DNA from: Gracilariopsis chorda
Taxonomy: Eukaryota > Rhodophyta > Florideophyceae > Gracilariales > Gracilariaceae
Assembly: GCA_003194525.1 (NCBI GenBank)
Contig: NBIV01000108.1
Location: 148,555-212,554, forward strand
Reading direction: 5' to 3'
DNA: 64,000 bases
The position numbers were made by a program, and so were the translations under genes. The notes under the pieces were generated by a model that was not told the DNA's origin, did not search any database, and was given only the letters and a program-made list of their open reading frames with translations. Positions 43,596-53,055 of this stretch are shown one piece after another; the first letter of the stretch is position 1, and each line of letters opens with the position of its first letter.

Positions 43596-43999
43596 ACCCT
43601 TGGTACTCAGATGCTATGGAAAGTAACCGAGGTTAAAAGGAAGGCTACCCAGTACAACACTGCAGTTCGTAGGTAGGGGTGAGATTCTGACACCGTGAGA
43701 GGGCTCTTTTGCAGAAGGGTTTACCACGGGTATACTACTGTAGACTGCTTGCAATCCTATGCTACACATATAGCTGTGACAACCAAAACCACTAGCTAGC
43801 TAGCTAGGCCACAAGTCCAGTGTGAACAATGGCAGTGACCCCTATGACAGCGCGCATATATCATACACCACAGTAGCAGGCTTGCTACAGCTATGCTCCA
43901 CAGATTGTCCCCGGACGCTTTGCTGACGCGGCGACCACAGCTCCGGGCGGCGCATAGGGGTGCTAACGAGCATCTGCTCTCACTTTTTTCGGCGACACG
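43596..43999. other. Short intergenic region
   Basis: It includes a TAGC tandem run (about 43794-43807). No gene is evident. It is the promoter side of the 2Fe-2S protein. Confidence 0.4.
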
Positions 44000-44620
44000 A
44001 TGCTTCCATCAATCGAAACCATTGCGTTTCTTCCTTTGTGCCCGACATCGGACCGCCGTCTGGTCTGTTATTCCAGACCAGAGCTGTCCCGAAGGCGCCC
44101 GCGCCGGTCCCCTGTAACTTCACCTCCACCACTGGCCTGTACGTCATTCGACAAAGACATTGCTCTGCAGAAGGCAAAGGCTGCGTACAAGGCTGCCAAA
44201 GCAGAGTATAAAATTCTCAAGGCAAAGTATAAGATTCTCAAACAAGAGTCTGCTCAACTCAAGGACCCCTTGCCCAAAGAATCAAACAGGACACCCGTTA
44301 CTCTCAAAGCGACGACAAAAGCTCATTCCAACGACGCGGTGGCGGTTTGCAACGGAAAGTCATGTTGCAGAATGGGAGCTGATGCTGTTGCAATGCTGAT
44401 AGGCAAGAACATAGCTCGTGCGCCGTGCATGAAGATGTGCGGCGGTGTCGGTCCTTCTGTCAAACAGGGCGACACCGTGGTTAAGGTCGATTTGAAAAAA
44501 GCTGTGCAAGACGCCGTAGCGACATCCACAGAGCATGGGCAATCTGACAAGTGCGGAAGCACATCCACTGAAACTCTCAAGATATCAGCTGAGGTAATCC
44601 GAGACAAAATCGCTGTCTGA
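44000..44620 (+). CDS. Thioredoxin-like 2Fe-2S ferredoxin-domain protein
   Basis: This 206-residue protein begins with a Ser/Pro/Arg-rich region (1-45) like a plastid transit peptide. A Lys/Ala heptad stretch follows (55-90). The C-terminal part (about 112-180) has CNGKSCCRMGADAV, then APCMKMCGGVGPSV. This C-x4-C ... C-x3-C pattern is that of thioredoxin-like 2Fe-2S ferredoxins, as in the NuoE-type fold and small plant plastid proteins. It probably binds a 2Fe-2S cluster, with electron partner unknown. The start at 44000 is the first ATG of the frame. It lies 400 bp downstream of the copia element. Confidence 0.72.
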   Translation: MLPSIETIAFLPLCPTSDRRLVCYSRPELSRRRPRRSPVTSPPPLACTSFDKDIALQKAKAAYKAAKAEYKILKAKYKILKQESAQLKDPLPKESNRTPVTLKATTKAHSNDAVAVCNGKSCCRMGADAVAMLIGKNIARAPCMKMCGGVGPSVKQGDTVVKVDLKKAVQDAVATSTEHGQSDKCGSTSTETLKISAEVIRDKIAV

Positions 44621-44834
44621 GAATAGAGTCGCTGTCTGAGAATAGAATCACTTCGCGTACCGTAACTGCCTCTGCACACAGTGGAGCTGCTTAGTAATCC
44701 CTACCCTTGGTAGTATGGTTGAAAACATAGACCAGTGCTGTAAAATAAACGCGTGATCCGACGCGTCAAGAGTCGGTGAAGACTCTCGTTGTCCCTTCGA
44801 CGCGATAGATAGTCAACTTTTTCAAGAGCAGCAT

Positions 44835-45260
44835 TTATTGCGCGAACCTTGACCATGTACAGCACGAGCAAACTCTAATACATGCTAGGACAACTGCATG
44901 TTCTGTTTGAGGCGCGTATTTCCACCAAATCTCGTACGCGCTTGCACCTGCCTTGCTTGGATTCAGGTACCATTGGTAGCGGATTCTGAGACAGAGTCCG
45001 TCAACATCTGTGATGTTCATCTGTTCCTCATACATATTACATGCCATCTTGTAATAATCTTCATAACGAATCCGCAATGCTTCTTGAGTTCGTAGGACAA
45101 TATTCTTGCAGGTTGCACTTCGGAATGAAGTATGAACACAGATTCATGACCTAGGATATCGTTAAACTCGTTCAGGCGAAATGGGTTGAAGTTCAAGCTG
45201 TCGTAGCTCATCTCTAGAGCTGCGGAACCAAGGCGCTTTTGCTGGATAAATACTGCCCTG
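44835..45260 (-). pseudogene. Possible decayed gene, family unknown
   Basis: Two overlapping reading frames on the minus strand show protein-like composition, with frequent aromatic and charged residues and without low complexity. The upstream frame stays open from about 45260 to 45017, and the downstream one from about 45130 to 44835. A single frameshift in the overlap would unite them. No start codon or family could be assigned. Confidence 0.3.
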
Positions 45261-45835
45261 AAGGATCACGCGGGAACCGCCAGTGGCCCTGCTTGGGCAC
45301 AATGCTTTAATCCGACCGTCGTGGTTTTCCGACCTTTCTGCTGACGCGAATCATGAGGCCGCAAAGTGGATCTGCAAATGAGTCTGTCTCGAGAGCTTGG
45401 CCTTCGCGGCAGAGAATAGTTTCTTTGAGAATTGGTGCGTCGAAGTCGGAATTAGGCTTCGTCCGCCGAAAAAACAGCAACCAGCAGAAGAGATCAACTT
45501 CCTGGAGGTGAAACACAGAACCCGCATCCGCCTTACAAGCGCAGAGCCAATTAGCGAAGTTCCGGAGCCGCTGCTACATACGCTGACTCGAAAGAAGAGC
45601 GCATACTGCTTTGGCGCAAATATTTGCCGGCCGCGTCACAACTCTGCATCCGGTTTCTACGTTTATACACAACAGGAAATTTTTCTGCTCGCTCGGGTGT
45701 GGGCTCAACGTACATAATAGTTCAGACCATTTCGATCTTAGATGCCATGGAAGAGCGGCGTCCCGACGTAGAGAATTTCCAACTCTCCGAGAGAGGCAAG
45801 GTTTTGACGTCGAAGCAATAGCAAGATCATGACCT

Positions 45836-45899
45836 GGTTCATCTAGAGAGAGAGGGGTTCTTTCTCACGAGTTCATATAAATACACACACACACCACAA
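45836..45899. repeat. Dispersed repeat, copy 3 (short)
   Basis: ATCTAGAGAGAGAGGGGTTC and then GTTCATATAAATACACACACA match the two ends of 12383-12475, with the 30-bp middle missing. Confidence 0.5.
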
Positions 45900-46579
45900 C
45901 AACACAAATTCATGTGCTCTATTAAAGCCCATAACTCACTGCAGGAGCGGATTCATTGAATTTCCTTAGGATGCACTCAATTCTCTGTCTTCAGTATAGC
46001 ACTTTTAAAGTCCTTAGAGCTTCAAGCCAACCGCTGAAAGCTGGGTGGCGGGGGCCGCACCGCGTACTGCAAGATACTATCAATGAACTCATACGGGGGT
46101 GTAGCCCTGTACCGCCGTCTGGTAGAAGATCGCAGTGGCAGGCGTCATCCAAGTGACGACTTGGCTTCGATTACCAATGCGTCCGCCCTCTCGCCATAGA
46201 CAAGGACGAATGCGTCAATACGGGCGTAGCCCTCGATCCCGAGCACGATGGCCGCTCGCTCTAGCTCCGCCTGTACTTGACGCCAAAGCCTCGCACTTAC
46301 CTCGTCCAAAGCGAAGCGCGCCGGTGCCACATGAGAAGCGTGGAAATGTTGTCCATAACGCCAAAACGACGCTGGTCACGCGCTATGCTCGGTTCTCCAA
46401 AGGAGACTCAGAGGAGCCCAACTCTGAGCTCCATAGCGCTGCGACAAACTGGATCTTCCTGTCAGACCTCAGACAGTCAGAATTGTAGATCGAGCGATGT
46501 TTACGTCAGTTGTCCTAGAGAGTGTCTTCGGGGGAACCTTTTTTGCCTCAGAATTCAAAAGCTACCCCCTGACCATGTT

Positions 46580-47503
46580 CTACATGACCATTTTTGAGTG
46601 GGAAGTTGGGAAGTGACGTTGAGCAACAGTTAGGAGGCGTTTAATCCCTTGAATGTACTTCCTTGTTTTCTCGTCATTCATTACATGAGCTATCTTGTCT
46701 TCCCCAATTTTTTCTCGAGCAGCTCGTGCATGGATTCCAACCATAGTAGCTCCCATCGGCCAAGGAGCGTTTCCGATTGCAAGTCTTTCCAAGTACAGAC
46801 GGTTCGCCTTCACATATTCCCTTTCTTCTGCAGCGTCAAAGATATCCTTAAGGGCACTGAGAATGTTCTTTTGAAGTTTGCGCTTTCTCAGTAGCTTCTC
46901 AAGAGGCTTCAGCCACGTTTTAGTTTGTTCAAACGTGTTCACCATTTGCCTGCCTTTGCTCTTTCTGCGGTCTTCTGCAGCCATTTCTTGTATTTCGGTA
47001 CGCCACCAACGCATGTATTTCTGTATTTGCTCATGTACTTGATCTTCTCTACAAGTCTTGATTGTTTCGTCCTTTTGCTTTTCCTTGTCTTCCTTTGAAA
47101 TAGGAGATCGATTGGGATGGGTTTCTATTTCGCCTTCATTTTGAGGTTTCTCAGCGGATCCTGTAACATCTTCAGTTGCAGTTTCTCCATCTTGACCTGT
47201 TGAGTGATCTGTACTAGCTAAGTTCTTGCTATCAGTTCGAGGAATTGAATCCTGGCGGTTTTCATCTCCATCGCTTGGTGCGTTTTCCTGTAGAACTTCG
47301 GGGGAAGTTCTTCTTGGCGGTGGCGGCCCTATCTTTTGGCGCTTCTTTGCATTTTGTTTCTCTTTCAGTTCTGCTTCTCGTTTTTTATATATCCTTTCAC
47401 TTTCCTCTTCTATTTCTTGTCGGGATCTCCATTTCTTCGACTTATTCCCTGGGCACGCCTTCTTTTCTTCGATGACCTTCTTCAACTTTGCTAATGGGTC
47501 CAT
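46580..47503 (-). CDS. PRP18: Pre-mRNA splicing factor PRP18
   Basis: PRP18 acts in the second step of splicing with Slu7, near the 3' splice site. The 307-residue protein has the N-terminal MDPLAKLKKVIEEKK start, followed by a Lys/Glu-rich segment and a PRP4/PFU-like acidic linker. The highly conserved C-terminal helical domain (about 170-300) contains LAIGNAPWPMGATMVGIHAR, the conserved-region loop, and HVMNDEKTRKYIQGIKRLLT. Length is close to the human protein. Its presence is notable in such an intron-poor genome and shows that splicing is still needed; the next gene has an intron. Confidence 0.95.
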   Translation of the reverse strand: MDPLAKLKKVIEEKKACPGNKSKKWRSRQEIEEESERIYKKREAELKEKQNAKKRQKIGPPPPRRTSPEVLQENAPSDGDENRQDSIPRTDSKNLASTDHSTGQDGETATEDVTGSAEKPQNEGEIETHPNRSPISKEDKEKQKDETIKTCREDQVHEQIQKYMRWWRTEIQEMAAEDRRKSKGRQMVNTFEQTKTWLKPLEKLLRKRKLQKNILSALKDIFDAAEEREYVKANRLYLERLAIGNAPWPMGATMVGIHARAAREKIGEDKIAHVMNDEKTRKYIQGIKRLLTVAQRHFPTSHSKMVM

Positions 47504-48293
47504 TGGAATGCTTTGGGTTGAACCAGTTGTTTTCCTTGGGCAAAAGGAGCTTGACAGCTATGAGTAGATATGTCCGGTAACACCTCTTGACGAAGATTGC
47601 AGCTCCTTGATACAGAACAAGCTGAAAAATACAGTTCAGATGTTCAAGAACGATAGCGTTGTTCACTAGATGTCCGCCTTCCACCGGTTGTCAACACACA
47701 CAGGTTTATCTGATACTCTATTTTAAAGCGAATTGCTGTCTCTCGACTGCTTTCGCTGTCTTGCAGCAACTGATTATATACAGGGAGGAGTAAGCCCTGA
47801 AGCGATTGAATGAGAGTTGGAAGAAGTATTCAAGCCGAGCTGGAAGAAAAGCGCCGGCGAGGTGAGGCGTTGTATGTCCGTAGGGAAGGCTACGGGTTAA
47901 ATGATTTGATTGCCAACTTCTAACCCCCGACTAGACTACCGCAGCAACGTGAGTACTGCTACTCTTGTCAGGTCAGAAAATCGAGCCTCGATTTGACAAA
48001 TGCGCTATCTATTTGCGCGAATTTAGGCACGTGAACAGCCAATTTTTGCTGGGTTTCGTTCCTTGTTCTACAAATTTTGCATGGGCACAGAGCCGGCTTG
48101 AAGTCGGGAGTCTTGGAAACGAAGTATGCTAACTGTGATTGAGCTGAATGGAAAACGGATTCTAGACTAAACCATCGCAAGCTCTATAAGGATTCAAATT
48201 GAACTAGCGTAGTCACGAAGAATTGTTCGGCTTTTTCTCGACTCTGTTGTGGCAATTCTCCTCTCAGAAGTCTGGCGAGCTATTCAACTCAAG
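47504..48293. promoter_or_regulatory. Divergent region PRP18 / ABC ATPase
   Basis: 790 bp between two divergent starts. No further gene is recognised. The last 45 bases are in frame with the ABC gene through a GTG at 48249, but the first ATG is at 48294. Confidence 0.45.
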
Positions 48294-49254
48294 ATGAGTG
48301 CTTTCGTTAGTGCATCTCCAGGTCTTAACTTATCTTCGCATCAAAACAAAAGAATCTTTTCAGACAGAAGGGTGTGTAGACATCAGCTACAAGCATGCGT
48401 ATCAACAAGTGGGATGGAAAAAAGTAGCCTGCCGTTATTAGAATTGCGAGATGTATGGTATAGACTTCCGAACAACTTTGATGTCAAGTTGTTCCGAGGA
48501 ATGAATTTCAAGGTATTTCCGAATGAGTTTGTCTTACTCATTGGAGAGAACGGTGCTGGCAAATCGACAGGTGCGTTTCACCCTTATGGGAGTATCTGTG
48601 ATATGAATGCTTACTGATTGAACTTGTTTAGTGATCAAAATAATGACGGGCCTCACAAAGATCAAACCAAGAAACGGTATTATGTTATGGAATGGAAAAG
48701 TGATGAAGCCTAAGCACATGCTTAATCATATCGGACTTGTGCTGCAGGATCCTGTAAACTACTTCTTCATGCCTACTGTGCTTGATGAATTGATCGTGGG
48801 GCGTCCCGACAAAACCCCGAACGATGTTCGAGATGTACTGGAAGCTGTCGGTCTACAGAACATTTCTCTCCTTAGGGATCCTCGCTCATTAAGTGGCGGT
48901 CAAGTACGGCGTCTTGCCATTGCAGATCAACTTATGCGTGACCCTAGACCGACGCTCTTTGCACTAGATGAGCCTCTGGCCGGCGTTGATTGGACTGGAC
49001 GCCGGGAAATAGCAGAGCTACTTGGAACATTGAAGAAGCAGTTTGCAATAGTCATTGTCTCCCATGAACCCGGGGAACTTTTGGAATATGCAGACAGAGT
49101 TGTGGAAGTTGGTCGTGGCGGCACTCGTGAAGTTCATCCAAGAATTGTGGCAAAGGCTATCAGCATTCGCGCAGAGAGAAAGAGGGCAGTTAGAGCTAAG
49201 GCCCTTCAGGAAGCTCTTGAATATAGTATGAACCAGCTCAACTTGGACAGCTAA
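48294..49254 (+). CDS. Plastid-type ABC transporter ATPase (ABCI/ECF-like), one intron
   Basis: Exons 48294-48570 and 48632-49254 join in frame. The first 45 residues (Ser/Arg/Gln-rich, few acids) look like a plastid transit peptide. The ATPase has Walker A GENGAGKST, split by the intron right after the Thr codon, a Q-loop in GLVLQDP, the signature LSGGQVRRLAIA, Walker B LFALDEPLAGVDW and the switch His in IVSHEPGE. The LDEPLAGVDW segment and small size resemble the stand-alone plant ABCI10/11 and bacterial ECF/CbiO-type ATPases, which power metal or vitamin uptake with separate membrane partners. The substrate is unknown. The partner proteins are not in this window. Confidence 0.88.
48571..48631 (+). 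other. Spliceosomal intron, 61 bp
   Basis: It starts GTGCGT, ends TTTAG and has a branch-like TACTGAT about 20 bases before the 3' end. It contains an in-frame stop. Removing it restores the Walker A motif and the following strand (VIKIMTGL) in frame. Confidence 0.85.
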
Positions 49255-49266
49255 GGTTTACCAGTT

Positions 49267-50490
49267 TCACATCAGTAGTTTCTTGAGTAGTTCAGAAACA
49301 CATGACATGAGCGACGGCACTTCCTCTTGTAATTGATCCGCGTGTACAGCGTTCAGACTTGCAACGTTCTGGGGTAGGACAGGTTCTTGAGTTGGAACGG
49401 TATACTTTTCGGAGGCCAGTTTTTGTTCAGAGCAGGGGGTTCCAACGAACACCTCATTTCTTCTTCTAATCCTTCGGAGTTGCCTTTCTAATCGCTTGCG
49501 TTCTATTTCTTGCCTCCTTTGATCAGAGCGTTCTCTTCGTCTTTTCTTACGAATGGCTGCTTTGATTTGCTTTTGCCATGAGCGAGCAATACTTTCATTT
49601 CGGGGTATTGATCCAACCAAATTTTCTAACCGTCGGGTTTGTCGTCCCACAGACCCATGCACGGCATATGCTCCCAGAAGCATCGAAGCTTCGTATAGGT
49701 CGACGAAGTTGTCCGCAGGTATTCGAGGCGGTCTTTTTTCACTCAGGCGCCTGTCTCGTTGCATTTGGGCAAGGGCGTTTATATATCGATGTGCATCTAC
49801 GGATGATGTTGGGAAGTTTCCTAGTTTTACTTTCAGTTCTTTGAGCAGTTTCGGGTTTGGCGCTTCGTTCATGATATATCGCTTTCTCACTGCTTCCAGA
49901 ATAGTGAAACAACGAGAAACTATTCGATTGTCTTTCGAAAGATGAAGTCGCTGCTGGAGTTCGTGACGAACTTGGAAAGCACGGCGATTGACTTTCCGAT
50001 TTGCTTTTGTGATATCACGTTGCATGGCGCCCTTCCATTGCTGGGCTATCAGACGGTTTGGTGGGAGCTGACCTACGAGTGACTCCAGCTCCATCGCGGT
50101 TGACGGGTGCATTTTTTTGCGTTGAGTACAACATCCTAAAAGTTCAATTGCGCGCGCTGCTTGAATCGGATCTGCAGGAACTCGGGGTGGTAACTGGAAT
50201 CCACATCGATTTCGCATGCGACATGTGGGATAAGAAACCCACCGTTGGTGCCGAGTAACATGCTTCCCATTTGTGCTGTACGAACGGAAGGGGTAAAATT
50301 GGTGTGCTGAGGTTCTGCTCTGTGGCAGAAATGTTGCGAATGCTGGCATGAGTGATGGGATAGAATAAGTGTGTACTTCGAGCAAATGATTGCAGTTTGT
50401 TGCATTAGCATCATATCCAATCCGCGGTGACACCAAGCTCATGTAAACCCAGTCTTCATAGTACCTTGAGCAAGAATCTTGGATAGGCAA
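49267..50490 (-). CDS. Hypothetical basic protein with a tandem ~60-residue repeat
   Basis: The frame is 407 codons. An internal ATG at 50349 would give 360 residues starting MPAFATFLPQSRTS...RSYSTN, which looks like a mitochondrial presequence. I favour that start. Two related segments are visible: PPRVPADPIQAARAIELLG ... LESLVGQLPPNRLIAQQWK and PPRIPADNFVDLYEASMLLG ... LENLVGSIPRNESIARSWQ, about 60 residues each. A long Arg/Lys-rich helix (KKRRRERSDQRRQE) follows the second. No known family was recognised; RNA or ribosome binding in the organelle would suit the charge. Its stop is 12 bp from that of the ABC gene (convergent). Confidence 0.7.
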   Translation of the reverse strand: MPIQDSCSRYYEDWVYMSLVSPRIGYDANATNCNHLLEVHTYSIPSLMPAFATFLPQSRTSAHQFYPFRSYSTNGKHVTRHQRWVSYPTCRMRNRCGFQLPPRVPADPIQAARAIELLGCCTQRKKMHPSTAMELESLVGQLPPNRLIAQQWKGAMQRDITKANRKVNRRAFQVRHELQQRLHLSKDNRIVSRCFTILEAVRKRYIMNEAPNPKLLKELKVKLGNFPTSSVDAHRYINALAQMQRDRRLSEKRPPRIPADNFVDLYEASMLLGAYAVHGSVGRQTRRLENLVGSIPRNESIARSWQKQIKAAIRKKRRRERSDQRRQEIERKRLERQLRRIRRRNEVFVGTPCSEQKLASEKYTVPTQEPVLPQNVASLNAVHADQLQEEVPSLMSCVSELLKKLLM

Positions 50491-51321
50491 AATGATCGGT
50501 AGAATACGTCAACCTTCACGTAACAGAACACCCGAAAACCTTGTCGACGTGAGCAGTGAATAGTTTCAATGAAGTTGGCGGCCCGCGTTCCGCACAAGCT
50601 GCGGTACTCGATGTAGGTAGAACAGAGGATGCACCGAGATGTACATCCCTGTCTGTGGATAGAATAAAAAGGACAGACGACCCCGACTGTAGACTGGTGA
50701 TACCTACGTTGCTCACTACCCTTGTCACAACTTGAGCACCCAGAGCACCCAGAGTAGCTCTTGGTAACCTTAGAGAGCCATCCGAAATATTTGCAAATGA
50801 CTTACATACCTACCAAGGGTACTTGCATCCACCATTTGCACAATGTGCTGATGGTAGATGTAAGTGCTTAAGTGCTTTCTTGTACGTGTACTGGCCTTTA
50901 CGAGAAAACTACGTGTACACGTAGAAGCTTGACGTTCTTATTGGGTACGTGTATGCAGTTCATGCAATGCACGTACCCATCTGCAATAAGAATTGCAACT
51001 TCTGGGTAAGTGCATGAAAGCGGTTGTCAGCATGCTAGGTAAGCATATCCGCTAGGCAAGGTGGTCGGGGAGTGTTATCTCGGTTGAGTGATGCAGTGGC
51101 AATCGAACCTAAGGGCCGTTCTATGACTTTATTTACGCGGAAACAGTGAACGCGAAGTCTGAAGACGTCCAATAAAACGACAGCACGTTGCAAAACATGC
51201 TTACCAAATTTCGTTTCCGTCTGCAGCCCACAAGTTTCCGCAGTCATGTGAAAAACACCTTAACTCATCTGCATACCCTTGCTTGTTGAGTGACCTCCTT
51301 CCAATCAACTTTTACAAGAAG
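50491..51321. other. Intergenic region with palindromes
   Basis: An 831-bp region with CACGTAC-rich sequence. It contains a perfect 16-bp palindrome (50909-50924) and a bulged hairpin (50935-50992). It lies between divergent starts, so it probably holds promoters. Confidence 0.5.
50909..50992. repeat. ACGTG-rich palindrome and hairpin
   Basis: CTACGTGTACACGTAG (50909-50924) is perfectly self-complementary. Next, TTCTTATT (50935-50942) pairs with 50985-50992, and GGGTACGTG (50943-50951) with 50970-50978, leaving a 6-base bulge. ACGTG is a core element of plant bZIP sites, but no function is shown here. Confidence 0.65.
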
Positions 51322-52683
51322 ATGGACACAAGCGCAGTTTACGCCGTCGGCTCGAATACGTCACAACACCACGAGCAGCATAACTCTTCTTCCAACTTGG
51401 AGAGAATATCGACTAGCCAACATGATTCAACCCAATCAGACACAATTGAAGCGCCCAAAACAGTCAAGAAAGCTGAATGTTTGATCAAAGCCGCTTCACT
51501 CGATAATCAGAAATGCAAGGCTATTCTCAAAGAGTTGAAGATAATAGGCGCACAGAACGCTCGCCTATCAACCAAACAACTTTTGCGAGCACATAAGATG
51601 GTGCAAAGATCGATTACTATGCAGCAGATTAGAAAACTGAGTACTGACCACCTAAATTCTAACCACAACAATGATCGAACGCAGGAACTTGCATCAACTA
51701 CGGTGAGAATTGTTCGCAGAGAAAATGGCGATGAAGAAATTGAATACGTCAGAGGAGACGTACCAATTATTACGAATGGAGTTGTGGCTGTAGACCTTTC
51801 AACTAATATGTCTCAAGAACAAAGTGTAACTCAGAGTGGTGACAGAAGTCCTGCCTTTGAAGCAGTAGAGTATTGTCGTTTACTTCATGTACTGGGAGAT
51901 GTTCGAATGACAGCAACAAGACAGAGATTGATGCAATCCATGTCTCGGGATCAACTGGATCGGCAACACGATGACCCATGGTCTGTTACAATAGCGCCGC
52001 TTTTCAATGACGAAAGGTTCAAACCAAAGGCGAACACCGTTCTCTCGGGAGGAGTTACGCTGGATGATATCATAGCAATTGACCCAGCAAAACGACCACA
52101 TATACGGGATGGTGGAGTGTTGAAGCGGAAGTTTGGAGAGTTCAAAAGTGTTTACGGAACATGTGTTTCTCGTTTTGAAGCATCAGGACAAGGAGATCCC
52201 GATGCATTCGCGAGCTTCGCTGACGGGAAATCATATATTATGTACGCATACTGTTACTTACAATTGCATCCTATTCTGCAACCATTGGCTACTCGTGTGC
52301 TGAGCGCAGATGTGCAAAGAGAAGAGGGGGTGGGTGAAGGTGTGTCTCCGTATGGGTACGGTGGGCGTCAGGTTTTACGTCATCCTCCAAAAAGATGTAA
52401 GGCAGATTCGCGGGAGGTTAATATCGTTGGAGTAGAAAGCCTTATATCCGCTCTGCGTTCTAACGAGGAAATCGTAGACGACGATTGTAAGCGGTCAGAA
52501 AAGAGAAAACGCTCGTTTGAGGAAATGGATGCGGCATCACGGGCTACTAGATCAACTTTGCAGGCGTTGAGTGAAGCGAAGCAGATGCATGCAAAAGCGA
52601 ATACAGAACAAGAGAGGAATCTTCTGCAGGGAATCATAGACAAGCTTCTAATTCAGCTTGCACAGGCAGAGGCTGCCATGTGA
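51322..52683 (+). CDS. Hypothetical protein, possible DNA-binding (Myb/SANT-like)
   Basis: The first ATG (51322) gives 453 residues. Residues 1-60 are Ser/Gln-rich. About 75-120 is helical and basic. A compact region at about 215-335 has DDPWSVTIAPLFNDERF, LKRKFGEFKSVY, SGQGDPDAF and AYCYLQLHP. The Trp-Phe-Tyr spacing and SGxG motif recall Myb/SANT-like or trihelix domains, but I am not sure. The C-terminus (about 390-453) is a coiled coil after an NLS-like KRSEKRKRSFEE. A nuclear role is plausible. No paralogue is seen in the window. Confidence 0.6.
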   Translation: MDTSAVYAVGSNTSQHHEQHNSSSNLERISTSQHDSTQSDTIEAPKTVKKAECLIKAASLDNQKCKAILKELKIIGAQNARLSTKQLLRAHKMVQRSITMQQIRKLSTDHLNSNHNNDRTQELASTTVRIVRRENGDEEIEYVRGDVPIITNGVVAVDLSTNMSQEQSVTQSGDRSPAFEAVEYCRLLHVLGDVRMTATRQRLMQSMSRDQLDRQHDDPWSVTIAPLFNDERFKPKANTVLSGGVTLDDIIAIDPAKRPHIRDGGVLKRKFGEFKSVYGTCVSRFEASGQGDPDAFASFADGKSYIMYAYCYLQLHPILQPLATRVLSADVQREEGVGEGVSPYGYGGRQVLRHPPKRCKADSREVNIVGVESLISALRSNEEIVDDDCKRSEKRKRSFEEMDAASRATRSTLQALSEAKQMHAKANTEQERNLLQGIIDKLLIQLAQAEAAM

Positions 52684-53055
52684 CGTTTAAATTGAGCAGC
52701 ATTGCGGTTTATGCGCAACGTCTGAGATGATTTGCAATGCTTGCAATAAGTATTCAACCTGCAAGTTTATTCTTCTTCAATGTCATTGCAGAACGGTGGC
52801 GGGCCATCATAATCTTATCCACGTCTGCAAAGAAAAGCTATAACTGCCATGGATAACCGGGCGCGGGTGAACTCCGTCCATGAACCTGTCACATATACTC
52901 CAGCCGAAAGGGTTCCGACGCTCCAATGTAGTACCCGAGGAGCGCTTATTTCTCGTTTAGCAAAGGCGTTGCGATACATTCAAGGACGAGCACAATGCTA
53001 TTTGGTATGATTTGTTTGATGAACCGAGAGGTTCTCTGTGGCAACCGTAGGGCTG
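52684..53055. other. Short intergenic region
   Basis: 372 bp between convergent frames. It does not contain the missing C-terminal part of the neighbouring kinase. TTGCAAT occurs near 52731-52742. Confidence 0.5.

Larger units (their letters stand above)
44621..46579. other. Region with decayed coding fragments and repeat
   Basis: Nearly 2 kb without an intact gene. Two minus-strand fragments in different frames (45260-45017 and 45130-44835) read like former protein, with ALEMSYDSLNFNPFR in one and LRIRYEDYYKMAC in the other. A plus-strand fragment near 45611-45720 contains LGCGLNVHNSS, vaguely like biotin-protein ligases. The dispersed repeat recurs at 45836-45899. I cannot join these into a gene. 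Confidence 0.4.

Noticed and set aside
45611-45832. Biotin-protein ligase-like LGCGLNVHNSS
   Set aside because: Only one short motif agrees, and the WPND and GRGR motifs of that family are not found nearby.
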